Assembly: GCA_007116585.1 (NCBI GenBank)
Contig: SKIE01000295.1
Location: 1 to 6,931, forward strand
Direction of reading: 5' to 3'
Source: Wenzhouxiangella sp.
GTDB taxonomy: Bacteria; Pseudomonadota; Gammaproteobacteria; Xanthomonadales; Wenzhouxiangellaceae
Length of the DNA stretch: 6,931 bases
The position numbers and the translations under genes are program-made. Below the pieces are notes generated by a model. The model was not told where the DNA came from. It searched no databases and saw only the letters and a program-made list of their open reading frames with translations. Shown here one piece after another: positions 1-6,736 of the stretch. Position 1 is the stretch's first letter. Each line of letters opens with the position of its first letter.

Positions 1-788
1 CCAAGATGCCGACCGTGGCCGCGGCCGCCTATCGGCATTACATGGGCTGGCCCAGCGCCTATCCGCGCAATTCGCTCAACTACCCCGAGAACTTTCTCCA
101 CATGATGTTCTCGGTGCCGGCTGAAGCCTATGAAGTCAATCCGGTGGCGGCCAAGGCACTGGATCTGCTGTTCATTCTGCACGCCGACCACGAGCAGAAC
201 GCGTCGACCTCGACCGTTCGCCTGGTCGGATCGACCGGGGCCAACCCTTATGCCTGTGTCGCCGCTGGTCTCGGCGCGCTATGGGGCCCGGCCCACGGCG
301 GCGCCAACGAGGCCGTGCTCAACATGCTCAACGAGATTGGCGATGTCAGCCGGGTGGGCGAGTTCATCAAGAAAGCCAAGGACAAGAACGACCCGTTCCG
401 GCTGATGGGCTTCGGACACCGGGTCTACAAGAATTTCGACCCGCGTGCGCGCATCATCCGCAAGGCCTGCCACGAGGTTCTGGAAGACCTGGGACAGACA
501 GATCCACTGCTGGATCTGGCCATGGAGCTGGAGAAAATCGCGCTGGAAGACGACTACTTCGTACAGCGAAAGCTATACCCCAACGTCGACTTCTACTCCG
601 GAATCATTTACAAGGCGCTTGGCATTCCGACGAGCATGTTCACTCCCATGTTCGCCATCGGCCGGACGGTCGGCTGGGTCGCCCAATGGCTGGAGCAGGC
701 GGCAACGCCGCACCGGATCGGTCGCCCGCGCCAGATTTACACAGGCCACGGCGCGCGCGATTACGTTGCGATGAAAGACCGCGGCTGA
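1..788 (+). CDS. gltA: Citrate synthase, C-terminal part (5' end outside window)
   Basis: Citrate synthase condenses oxaloacetate with acetyl-CoA to citrate, the entry step of the cytosolic TCA cycle. The reading frame is open from the window edge (codon Lys at 3-5), so the gene is cut on its left and roughly 165-170 N-terminal residues are missing; the Met at position 6 is internal. Counting from that Met, the visible 260 residues carry [11 protein letters not shown] (57-67), [11 protein letters not shown] (93-103), MGFGHRVYK (134-142), YPNVDFYSG (191-199) and RPRQIYTG (240-247). H97, H138 and D195 align with the catalytic H264, H305 and D362 of the E. coli enzyme at a constant offset, and R220 and R240 match its substrate-binding arginines, so no indels are evident and the catalytic core is intact. 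The pattern is that of the hexameric, NADH-regulated type II enzyme, but the N-terminal regulatory domain cannot be seen. It converges on folM with a 31-bp gap. Confidence is very high. Confidence 0.98.
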   Translation, partial: KMPTVAAAAYRHYMGWPSAYPRNSLNYPENFLHMMFSVPAEAYEVNPVAAKALDLLFILHADHEQNASTSTVRLVGSTGANPYACVAAGLGALWGPAHGGANEAVLNMLNEIGDVSRVGEFIKKAKDKNDPFRLMGFGHRVYKNFDPRARIIRKACHEVLEDLGQTDPLLDLAMELEKIALEDDYFVQRKLYPNVDFYSGIIYKALGIPTSMFTPMFAIGRTVGWVAQWLEQAATPHRIGRPRQIYTGHGARDYVAMKDRG

Positions 789-798
789 GCGGTCTTTC
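773..798. terminator. Probable bidirectional intrinsic terminator between gltA and folM
   Basis: A perfect 10-bp inverted repeat is present: GAAAGACCGC (773-782), a 6-nt loop GGCTGA (783-788), then GCGGTCTTTC (789-798). The T-rich right arm on the plus strand, mirrored by the A-rich left arm, gives both transcripts a U-rich 3' side, as expected for a terminator shared by two convergent genes. The gltA stop codon TGA (786-788) lies in the loop, so the left arm is coding sequence. On the minus strand the hairpin begins 22 nt past the folM stop. The U run is short (TCTTTCT), so termination efficiency is uncertain. Confidence 0.72.
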
Positions 799-819
799 TG
801 GCCAAAGCGCCACGGCTTT

Positions 820-1575
820 TCACATATTCAGCATCCGGCCGCCGTCCACGGCCAGAATCTGACCGGTCACGTACGGCGCATCCAGGGCCAGAAAAGTGAC
901 CGCCCCGGCGATATCGGCCGGAGTGCCCTGACGCTGTAACGGCACGCGTTCCAGAATGGCCTGCTGGGCCTCCTGCCCGCCATCCGCCTCTCCTTCAGGC
1001 CACAGAATCGAGCCGGGCGCCACGCCGTTGACCCGGACCGATGGCGCCAGATCCTTGGCCAGGGCGCGCGTCTGCATAACGAGCGCGGCCTTGGCCATGG
1101 AGTAGATGCTGTTGTCCTTGAGCGGCACCAGGCCGTGGATGTCCACCAGGTTGACGATCGCCCCGGCCTGGCGCGCCAGATCCGGCGCGCAGGCCCGGCT
1201 CAGAAAATACGGCCCGCGTGCGTTGCTGGCAAACAAGTCGTCCCAGTGCGACTGATCGGCCTCATCGACCGGGGTGGGGAAGAACGCCGAGGCGTTGTTG
1301 ATCAGCACGTCCACCCGCCCGAAAGCCTCAAGCGCGCCGCCATGAATCAGCCCGGCGGCCTCGGGATCAGCCAGATCAGCGCGCACCAGCGCGGCTGAAC
1401 CGGCGCGGATATCGTTCAGCGCCTCGACCAGCGCCTGCGCTGGCTGCTCGGACCCGCGATAGTGCAGACAGATGCTCAGGCCGCGGGCGTGAAGGTGCCG
1501 CGCGATCTCCGCACCAATACGGCGGGCACCGCCGGTGATGATAGCGCAAGGTGCGCTGCCGGATGCTTGATTCAT
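820..1575 (-). CDS. folM: Pteridine reductase / dihydromonapterin reductase-like SDR (FolM/PTR1 type)
   Basis: This is a 251-residue short-chain dehydrogenase/reductase of the pteridine reductase group, expected to be a cytosolic NADPH-dependent enzyme reducing dihydropterins (dihydromonapterin or dihydrobiopterin type) and possibly dihydrofolate. From the ATG at 1575 the Rossmann motif TGGARRIG is at 14-21, LHYRGS at 37-42 fits an NADPH 2'-phosphate pocket, NNAS is at 93-96, and YSMAK gives Y158 and K162. Where generic SDRs have a catalytic Ser, the protein has Asp (D145 in NLVDIHG). The D145-Y158-K162 spacing of 13 and 4 equals that of D181-Y194-K198 in Leishmania PTR1, which argues for a pteridine reductase over a FabG-like ketoreductase. 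A TTG start at 1584 would add only three residues. I prefer the ATG, although neither has a good Shine-Dalgarno. The gene is divergent from the MidA-family gene and convergent with gltA. The exact substrate is inferred. Confidence 0.88.
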   Translation of the reverse strand: MNQASGSAPCAIITGGARRIGAEIARHLHARGLSICLHYRGSEQPAQALVEALNDIRAGSAALVRADLADPEAAGLIHGGALEAFGRVDVLINNASAFFPTPVDEADQSHWDDLFASNARGPYFLSRACAPDLARQAGAIVNLVDIHGLVPLKDNSIYSMAKAALVMQTRALAKDLAPSVRVNGVAPGSILWPEGEADGGQEAQQAILERVPLQRQGTPADIAGAVTFLALDAPYVTGQILAVDGGRMLNM

Positions 1576-1601
1576 GACTTGCAAGCTTTGGGTAAAGCGC
1601 T

Positions 1602-1630
1602 ATTGAATCAGGCTGCGCGTCAATCAGCAA
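1602..1630 (-). promoter_or_regulatory. Weak candidate sigma70-type promoter for folM
   Basis: Reading the minus strand, TTGCTG (complement of 1625-1630) and TTCAAT (complement of 1602-1607) are separated by exactly 17 bp. Transcription would start near 1595, about 20 nt before the folM ATG. Each box matches consensus only partly (3/6 and 4/6), so this rests mainly on spacing and position in the 96-bp divergent gap. Confidence 0.3.
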
Positions 1631-1657
1631 TGAGCACGCGGGCTTGAGCGCGGCCGC

Positions 1658-1663
1658 TACAAT
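1658..1663 (+). promoter_or_regulatory. Candidate -10 box (TACAAT) just upstream of the MidA-family gene
   Basis: TACAAT matches the sigma70 -10 consensus at 5 of 6 positions and ends 8 nt before the ATG at 1672. Initiation 6-8 nt downstream would put the first base at or next to the start codon, implying a leaderless or nearly leaderless mRNA. This fits the lack of a strong Shine-Dalgarno. No convincing -35 box exists at 16-18 bp (1635-1640 is CACGCG), and the TTGAGC at 1644-1649 is too close, so the promoter would be weak or factor-dependent. Confidence 0.4.
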
Positions 1664-1671
1664 GCCAGGCC

Positions 1672-2856
1672 ATGAATCGTCCGCCTCCAGGCCTGCAGCT
1701 GCCGCCTCCCCCACCGGAACTTGCCGGCTTGAGCAAGCAGTTGGGGCAACGGATTGCCGACGAGATCGCGCGCGACGGCCCCATGCCGTTCCAGCGCTAC
1801 ATGCAGATGGCGCTGTATGAACCCGGTCTGGGCTATTACGTCAACGGCCTGCACAAGTTCGGCGCCAGCGGCGATTTCGTGACCGCGCCCGAACAAGGCC
1901 CCATCTTCAGCGCCACTCTGGCGCGCCAGGTCGACGACATCGCGCAAACGCTGTCAGCCCCCTACACCATTCTGGAACCCGGCGCCGGCTCTGGCGCCAT
2001 GGCCTGCGGACTGCTCTCGTCGCTGGAGCATCTGCCACAGCATTACCTGATCCTGGAGCCCAGCGCGGCCCTGCGCGAGGTACAGCGCGAGCGGCTGGCG
2101 CAATTGCCGGAGGATGTGCTTGGGCGGGTGGAGTGGATCGAGGCACCGCCTGGGCAACCGTTCAACGGCGTGATCATCGCCAATGAAGTGGCCGATGCGC
2201 TGCCCGTTGCCGTTTTCCGGATGGGATCAGCAGGCCTGGCCGAGCGCTGCGTACAAATCCAGGACAATCGACTGGGCTGGGCGGACGAAGCACCACGGGA
2301 GCGGCTTTCGCGGGCTGTGACCGCCCTGCAGGCCCGGCTGAACCGACCGTTTGAGGAAGGCTATGTGAGCGAGATCAGCCTTGATCTGGCCGGCTGGCTG
2401 GATACTCTGACCGCCCCGCTGGAGCGTGGCGCGGCGCTGATCATCGACTATGGCTATCCGAGCTCGGAGTACTACCTGCCCGAGCGCAGCGCCGGCACGC
2501 TGGTCTGCCACTATCGGCATCGCGCTCACTTCGACCCCTTCGTCTGGCCGGGGCTGACCGATCTGTCGGCATTTGTCGATTTCAGCGCCTGTGCTGAAGC
2601 CGCGCTGGGCTGCGGTCTGGACATCGCAGGCTTCACCAGTCAGGCCGATTTCCTGCTCGGGCTGGGCGCGCATGAGCTGGTCGAGCAGGCTGGCGACCCG
2701 CGCGAGCAACTGCAGCGGGCCGGCGAACTCAAGCAGTTGATCATGCCCGGCGAGATGGGCGAGAAATTCAAGGTGCTGGGCCTGAGCCGCGGCCTGGACC
2801 TGGACTGGCGCGGGTTTTCCCTGTCGGACCAGCGCCATCGTTTATCAGCGCTTTAG
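1672..2856 (+). CDS. MidA/NDUFAF7-family (DUF185, COG1565) SAM-dependent methyltransferase
   Basis: This 394-residue class I methyltransferase belongs to the family of mitochondrial NDUFAF7/MidA. The human member methylates an arginine of the complex I subunit NDUFS2 during assembly; by analogy the bacterial target could be the NuoD-type subunit, but that is inference. The N-terminus is proline-rich (PPPPP at 11-15). The family block then follows: FQRYMQMALYEPGLGYY (40-56), FGASGDFVTAPEQGPIF (63-79), the SAM-binding LEPGAGSG (101-108), ANEVADALPV (170-179), ALIIDYGYP (255-263) and LIMPGEMGEKFKVL (356-369). All family landmarks are present and the length is normal, so the gene appears intact. 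The ATG at 1672 is kept because a short Pro-rich leader before the helical block is common in relatives. No strong Shine-Dalgarno precedes it. It diverges from folM and is followed after 78 bp by a GMC oxidoreductase on the same strand. The family call is firm and the substrate is unproven. Confidence 0.93.
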   Translation: MNRPPPGLQLPPPPPELAGLSKQLGQRIADEIARDGPMPFQRYMQMALYEPGLGYYVNGLHKFGASGDFVTAPEQGPIFSATLARQVDDIAQTLSAPYTILEPGAGSGAMACGLLSSLEHLPQHYLILEPSAALREVQRERLAQLPEDVLGRVEWIEAPPGQPFNGVIIANEVADALPVAVFRMGSAGLAERCVQIQDNRLGWADEAPRERLSRAVTALQARLNRPFEEGYVSEISLDLAGWLDTLTAPLERGAALIIDYGYPSSEYYLPERSAGTLVCHYRHRAHFDPFVWPGLTDLSAFVDFSACAEAALGCGLDIAGFTSQADFLLGLGAHELVEQAGDPREQLQRAGELKQLIMPGEMGEKFKVLGLSRGLDLDWRGFSLSDQRHRLSAL

Positions 2857-2924
2857 ACTGGCCGCTCTAATCCGGGTCGGTAAGCTGAGATAGTGCGATA
2901 GACTGTAACAGCGCGTATTGCCGC

Positions 2925-2928
2925 GGGG
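2925..2928 (+). promoter_or_regulatory. Modest ribosome binding site of the GMC oxidoreductase
   Basis: A GGGG run sits 6 nt before the ATG at 2935. It is the only purine-rich stretch in the right place and supports this start. No convincing promoter was seen in the 78-bp gap upstream (2857-2934), so transcription from the MidA-family gene is possible. Confidence 0.4.
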
Positions 2929-2934
2929 TTCCTG

Positions 2935-4554
2935 ATGGCCACAAGCTACGATTTCATTATTGTTGGCGCCGGTTCGGCAGGCTGCGTGCTGGCCAACCGC
3001 CTGAGCGCCGATCCGGCCAACCGCGTGCTGCTGCTGGAAGCCGGACCGCGCGACTGGAACCCCTTCATTCACATGCCGGCCGGGCTGGCCAAGCTGGTCC
3101 ATTTCAAGTCGCTCAACTGGAACTATCAGACCGAGCCGGAGGCGGAACTCAAGCAGCGTCGACTGTACTGGCCGCGCGGCAAGGTGCTGGGTGGTTCGAG
3201 CTCGATCAACGCCATGTGCTTTGTTCGCGGACACCGCAGCGACTACAACGACTGGGCCGAGGCCGGCAACCCCGGCTGGGCCTGGGACGATGTGCTGCCC
3301 TATTTTCTGCGCTCGCAGAACCAGGCCCGCGGCGGCTCCGACCTGCACGGCACCGGCGGCCCACTCAGCGTCGAAGATCTGTCCTATTCCAACCCCTTGA
3401 GCGAAGTTTTCATCCGGGCTGCTGAACAGGCCGGCTTTGCCCCCAACCGTGATTTCAACGGCCCCGCCCAGCGCGGATTCGGGCTCTACCAGGTGACCCA
3501 GCGCGGCGGCCGACGCTGCTCCACCGCGGTCGGCTATCTCAAGCCGGCTCGCCAGCGGCCAAACCTGACCGTACTCACCGGCGCACTGACCCTGAACCTC
3601 GAGATGGAAGGCGATCGGGTGACCGGCGTGCGCTATCGGCGCCATGGCGTGACGCGCAGCGTTAGCGCCGAGCGTGAGGTGTTGCTGGCCGGCGGCGCCA
3701 TCAACTCCCCGCAACTGCTGATGCTGTCGGGCATCGGGCCGGGCGAGGAACTGCGCGGCGCTGGCATCACCGTGCGTCACGAGTTGCCCGGCGTGGGCGC
3801 CAACCTGCAGGATCATCTCGACATCTGCACCCTGACCCGCTGCTCGCAGCCCATCACCTACGACCAGCTCAGCGAGATCCGGGTTGGCTTGAAATATTTC
3901 CTCTATCACCAGGGCGAGGGCACATCCAATATCGCCGAGGCTGGCGGGTTTCTGGTCAGCGGTCGCGGACGCGACGATCGACCTGACATCCAGATGCACT
4001 TCGTCCCGGCCCTGCTCGACGACCACGGGCGCAACCGCCTGCCCGGTGACGGCTACACCGTGCACGCCTGCCCGCTGCGGCCACAAAGCCGGGGCCGTAT
4101 CGGCCTGCATTCGGCCGACCCTCGCCAGGCACCGGCCATTCATGCCAACTACTTGAGCGAGCCGGAAGACCTCGAGATGATGCTGGAGTGTGTCCGCCTG
4201 TCGCGCGAGATACTCAATCGGCCCGCCTTCAAACCCTACCGCGGCAACGAGATCTATCCCGGCGGTGATGTCACTGATCGCGCCGGGTTGATCGAATTCA
4301 TCCGGACCAAGGCCGAGTCCATCTATCACCCGGTCGGCACCTGCCGTATGGGCAGCGATGATGGCGCCGTGGTCGATCCGGAGCTGAAAGTGCGCGGCCT
4401 CGACGGGCTGCGCGTGATCGACGCCTCGGTCATGCCGACGCTTGTGGGCGGCAACACCAATGCCCCGACGGTCATGATCGCGGAAAAAGCGGCCGACCTC
4501 ATCCTCGGCCTGGCCAGTCATCGGCCGCAGGAGGCCGAGGCGAAAGCCGCCTGA
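2935..4554 (+). CDS. GMC-family FAD-dependent oxidoreductase (AlkJ-like alcohol dehydrogenase / choline dehydrogenase family)
   Basis: This 539-residue glucose-methanol-choline flavoprotein should oxidise a primary alcohol to the aldehyde with FAD and pass electrons to the respiratory chain or a quinone. The N-terminal FAD fold shows FIIVGAGSAG (7-16) and LLLEAG (32-37). GMC signature 1 is at 82-92 (GKVLGGSSSIN) and signature 2 at 254-268 (GAINSPQLLMLSGIG). The catalytic pair is H465 (YHPVGTCRMG) and N509 (NTNAPT), 44 residues apart as in choline oxidase (H466/N510). The block HFVPALLDDHGRN (355-367) followed by SRGRIGLHS (385-393) recalls AlkJ-type dehydrogenases of alkane and alcohol metabolism more than BetA, as far as I remember those proteins. 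There is no signal peptide or membrane helix. The Ala/Glu-rich tail (EAEAKAA) is unremarkable. No betaine or alkane genes flank it, so the substrate is unknown. It sits 78 bp after the MidA-family gene and 11 bp before rlmKL. Confidence 0.93.
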   Translation: MATSYDFIIVGAGSAGCVLANRLSADPANRVLLLEAGPRDWNPFIHMPAGLAKLVHFKSLNWNYQTEPEAELKQRRLYWPRGKVLGGSSSINAMCFVRGHRSDYNDWAEAGNPGWAWDDVLPYFLRSQNQARGGSDLHGTGGPLSVEDLSYSNPLSEVFIRAAEQAGFAPNRDFNGPAQRGFGLYQVTQRGGRRCSTAVGYLKPARQRPNLTVLTGALTLNLEMEGDRVTGVRYRRHGVTRSVSAEREVLLAGGAINSPQLLMLSGIGPGEELRGAGITVRHELPGVGANLQDHLDICTLTRCSQPITYDQLSEIRVGLKYFLYHQGEGTSNIAEAGGFLVSGRGRDDRPDIQMHFVPALLDDHGRNRLPGDGYTVHACPLRPQSRGRIGLHSADPRQAPAIHANYLSEPEDLEMMLECVRLSREILNRPAFKPYRGNEIYPGGDVTDRAGLIEFIRTKAESIYHPVGTCRMGSDDGAVVDPELKVRGLDGLRVIDASVMPTLVGGNTNAPTVMIAEKAADLILGLASHRPQEAEAKAA

Positions 4555-4557
4555 AGG
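4553..4557 (+). promoter_or_regulatory. Shine-Dalgarno of rlmKL overlapping the upstream stop codon
   Basis: GAAGG lies 8 nt before the rlmKL ATG (4566) and shares two bases with the TGA stop (4552-4554) of the oxidoreductase. A small hairpin (CGCC 4548-4551, loop TGAA, GGCG 4556-4559) would cover part of it until a ribosome finishing the upstream gene opens it. This layout suggests translational coupling. The 4-bp stem is weak, so the hairpin itself is speculative. Confidence 0.55.
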
Positions 4558-4565
4558 CGTCACCA

Positions 4566-6674
4566 ATGCCGCGTTTTTTTGCCACCGCGCCGCGCGGCCT
4601 GGCGGAGTTGCTGGCCGCAGAGTTGGTTACCCTGGATTTGGAACGCGTCGAGCCCAGAAGAGGCGGCGTGGTCTTTGCAGGCCCGCTTGGCGCAGCCTAC
4701 CGCGCCTGCCTGTGGTCGCGGCTGGCCAACCGGGTGCTGCTGCCCGTTGGCGAATTCTCCGCCGATGACGAACAGGCCCTTTATGCCGGTGTGCGCGGCA
4801 TCGAATGGGCCGATCACCTGGGTGCCGACAACACGCTTGCGGTGGACTTTACCAGCGTGCGCGGGCGTCTCCACCACAGCCGCTTCGCCGAACAGCGGGT
4901 GAAAGACGCGGTAGTTGACCAGATCCGAGAGCGCAGCGGCGCGCGCCCCTCGGTCGATACCAACCGTCCGGATGTGCGCATTCACGTGCACATGGTCGAG
5001 GATGGGGTCAGCGTGTCGATCGACCTGGCCGGCGAGAGCCTGCATCGCCGAGGCTATCGCCGCGAGGGCCGGATCGCGCCGCTCAAGGAGAATCTGGCCG
5101 CGGCCATGCTGATGCGGGCTGACTGGGCGGAACTGGCCACGCGCGGCGGCGGCTTCGTTGATCCGATGTGCGGCTCGGGCACTCTCCTGATTGAAGCGGC
5201 CTGGATGGCAGGAGATACAGCACCTGGTCTCTTGCGCACCCGCTTCGGCTTTCACGGCTGGCGCGGGCACGACGAGGCTAGCTGGAAGATACTGCTCGAC
5301 GAGGCGCTGGAGCGCCAGGAACGGGGACTTGGCCAACTGCACGCCATCACGGGCTTTGATCATGATGCCGAGGCCGTTGGCGCCACCCGCGATCATCTCC
5401 GCCGGGCCGGGCTGGCCGACCGGGTGCCCGTGGAGCAAAGTGACATTGGCAAGGCCCACCCACCGGCCGGTGTCACCAGCGGACTGGTTGCCACCAACCC
5501 GCCCTACGGCGAGCGGCTGGGCGAAAACCACGAGCTGGTACCGCTCTACCTGCGCCTGGGCCAGACGCTGAAAAGTCAGTTCGGGGGCTGGCGAGCCATG
5601 GTGCTTAACGGTGCCGGCTGCCAGATCGGGCTCAAACCGGACAAAAGCTGGCAGCTTTTCAACGGACCCATCGAATGTCGACTCGAGCGCTTTGAAATCG
5701 CCGCAGACGCGGATGCCGGAGACCTGGATCCGGCCACGGACCTGGTCAACCGCCTGCGCAAAAACCAGCGCCAGCTCAAGAAGTGGCTGGCAAAAAACGG
5801 TATCCACTGCTACCGCGTCTACGATGCCGACATTCCGGAATACGCGCTGGCGGTCGACATTTACGACACCACCGAGGGGCGCTGGCTGCACGTGCAGGAG
5901 TATGCGGCACCAGCCAGCATCGACCCGGGCCGCGCCCAGGCCCGACTGCGTGCGGCCTTGAGCGTGTTGCCGCAGGCACTGGACACTGATCCGGCCCGGA
6001 TGGTGTTCAAAGTCCGTCAGCGCCAGCGCGGCGAGCGTCAGTATGAGCGCTTCAGCGAGCAGGGGCGATTTCTGGAGGTGCGCGAGGGCCCGTGCCGACT
6101 GCTGGTCAACCTGACCGACTATCTCGACACCGGCTTGTTTCTGGACCACCGCCCGGTACGGTGCTGGATCGGCGAGCAGGCGCAGGGCAAGCATTTTCTG
6201 AACCTGTTCTGCTACACCGGTGCGGCCACGGTCCATGCCGGTCTGGGTGGCGCGGCCAGCACCACTAGCGTGGACTTGTCCAACACCTATCTCGACTGGC
6301 TGCAGCGCAATCTTCACCTGAACCAGCTCAACAGCCCGGTCCACAAAATCATTCAGGCCGACTGCCGGGTCTGGCTGAACCAGTGCCGAGAACGCTACGA
6401 CCTGATTTTTCTTGACCCGCCGAGCTTCTCCAACTCCAAACGCATGGACTCGGACCTGGATATCCAGCGCGACCACGCCGAGTTGATACGCTCAGCCGCG
6501 CGCCTGCTCAACCCCAACGGCCTGCTGATCTTTTCCACCAACCGGCGCGGCTTCAAACTCGATCCATCGCTGGCCGAACAGTTCCGCATTCAAGACCGCA
6601 GCAGCTGGTCTGTTCCGAAGGATTTTGAACGCAAGCAGCGAATTCATGCCTGCTGGTTTTTGCAACCAGGTTAG
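4566..6674 (+). CDS. rlmKL: Bifunctional 23S rRNA methyltransferase RlmK/RlmL (m7G2069 and m2G2445)
   Basis: This fused enzyme methylates two guanines of 23S rRNA: the RlmL half makes m2G2445 and the RlmK half makes m7G2069 (E. coli numbering), both near the peptidyl transferase centre, using SAM. The protein is 702 residues, the E. coli RlmKL length. Residues about 45-155 form the THUMP RNA-binding region. The first methyltransferase domain has DPMCGSGTLLIEAA (199-212) and the N2-guanine catalytic motif TNPPYGERL (310-318). After a charged linker (about 395-410) the second domain shows FLDHRPVR (525-532), LNLFCYTGAATVHA (545-558), SVDLSNTYLDW (568-578) and LIFLDPPSFSNSKRM (613-627). All motifs are intact and the C-terminal CWFLQPG end is natural. 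The start has a good Shine-Dalgarno 11 bp after the oxidoreductase, suggesting co-transcription with it. The fused architecture supports a gammaproteobacterial origin. Confidence 0.97.
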   Translation: MPRFFATAPRGLAELLAAELVTLDLERVEPRRGGVVFAGPLGAAYRACLWSRLANRVLLPVGEFSADDEQALYAGVRGIEWADHLGADNTLAVDFTSVRGRLHHSRFAEQRVKDAVVDQIRERSGARPSVDTNRPDVRIHVHMVEDGVSVSIDLAGESLHRRGYRREGRIAPLKENLAAAMLMRADWAELATRGGGFVDPMCGSGTLLIEAAWMAGDTAPGLLRTRFGFHGWRGHDEASWKILLDEALERQERGLGQLHAITGFDHDAEAVGATRDHLRRAGLADRVPVEQSDIGKAHPPAGVTSGLVATNPPYGERLGENHELVPLYLRLGQTLKSQFGGWRAMVLNGAGCQIGLKPDKSWQLFNGPIECRLERFEIAADADAGDLDPATDLVNRLRKNQRQLKKWLAKNGIHCYRVYDADIPEYALAVDIYDTTEGRWLHVQEYAAPASIDPGRAQARLRAALSVLPQALDTDPARMVFKVRQRQRGERQYERFSEQGRFLEVREGPCRLLVNLTDYLDTGLFLDHRPVRCWIGEQAQGKHFLNLFCYTGAATVHAGLGGAASTTSVDLSNTYLDWLQRNLHLNQLNSPVHKIIQADCRVWLNQCRERYDLIFLDPPSFSNSKRMDSDLDIQRDHAELIRSAARLLNPNGLLIFSTNRRGFKLDPSLAEQFRIQDRSSWSVPKDFERKQRIHACWFLQPG

Positions 6675-6736
6675 GAAACGGTCATCCAGCAAATACAATG
6701 ATTCAGTTCATATATCGCACACATATCGAGATGCAC
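6675..6736. other. AT-rich intergenic spacer between rlmKL and the antitoxin gene
   Basis: These 62 bases contain 25 G or C (about 40%), well below the flanking genes. They separate two convergent genes. I see no classical GC-rich hairpin with a T-run for rlmKL. ATATCG occurs twice 11 bp apart (6712-6717 and 6723-6728). A TACAAT (6694-6699) is present but has no gene downstream on the plus strand. Confidence 0.6.

Noticed and set aside
281..862. A 193-codon plus-strand frame overlapping the gltA end and running into the intergenic region
   Set aside because: It lies in an alternative frame of gltA, and its last part reads antisense across the folM 3' end. No domain or ribosome binding site supports it.
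1135..1398. Short plus-strand frames antisense to folM
   Set aside because: They overlap a gene with clear SDR motifs, and their translations show no recognisable family.
2227..2838. A 203-codon minus-strand frame antisense to the MidA-family gene
   Set aside because: It is a shadow of a gene with intact family motifs, with no domain of its own.
2853..2870. TTAGA/TCTAA inverted repeat just after the MidA-family stop, considered as a terminator
   Set aside because: The stem is only 5 bp, AT-rich, with an 8-nt loop and no following T-run, so it is too weak to call.
2889..2904. GATAG repeated 8 bp apart and a TAGACT hexamer upstream of the GMC gene, considered as a promoter or operator
   Set aside because: The -10 match is 4/6 and no -35 exists at proper spacing (2876-2881 is GTCGGT). 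The short repeat could easily be chance.
2845..4566. A 573-codon open frame on the minus strand, antisense to the whole GMC oxidoreductase
   Set aside because: The plus-strand protein has every family motif, while the antisense translation is a low-complexity Ala/Gly/Val/Gln-rich product with no recognisable domain. It starts at TTG. GC-rich codon use removes stops from antisense frames.
4560..6476. A 638-codon open frame on the minus strand, antisense to rlmKL
   Set aside because: It mirrors rlmKL, whose motifs and length are exact for the family. The antisense product starts at GTG, looks compositional and has no identifiable fold. It abuts the other long antisense frame only because the two sense genes abut.
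6694..6699. TACAAT box in the spacer after rlmKL, considered as a promoter
   Set aside because: No plus-strand gene follows it and no -35 box is evident.
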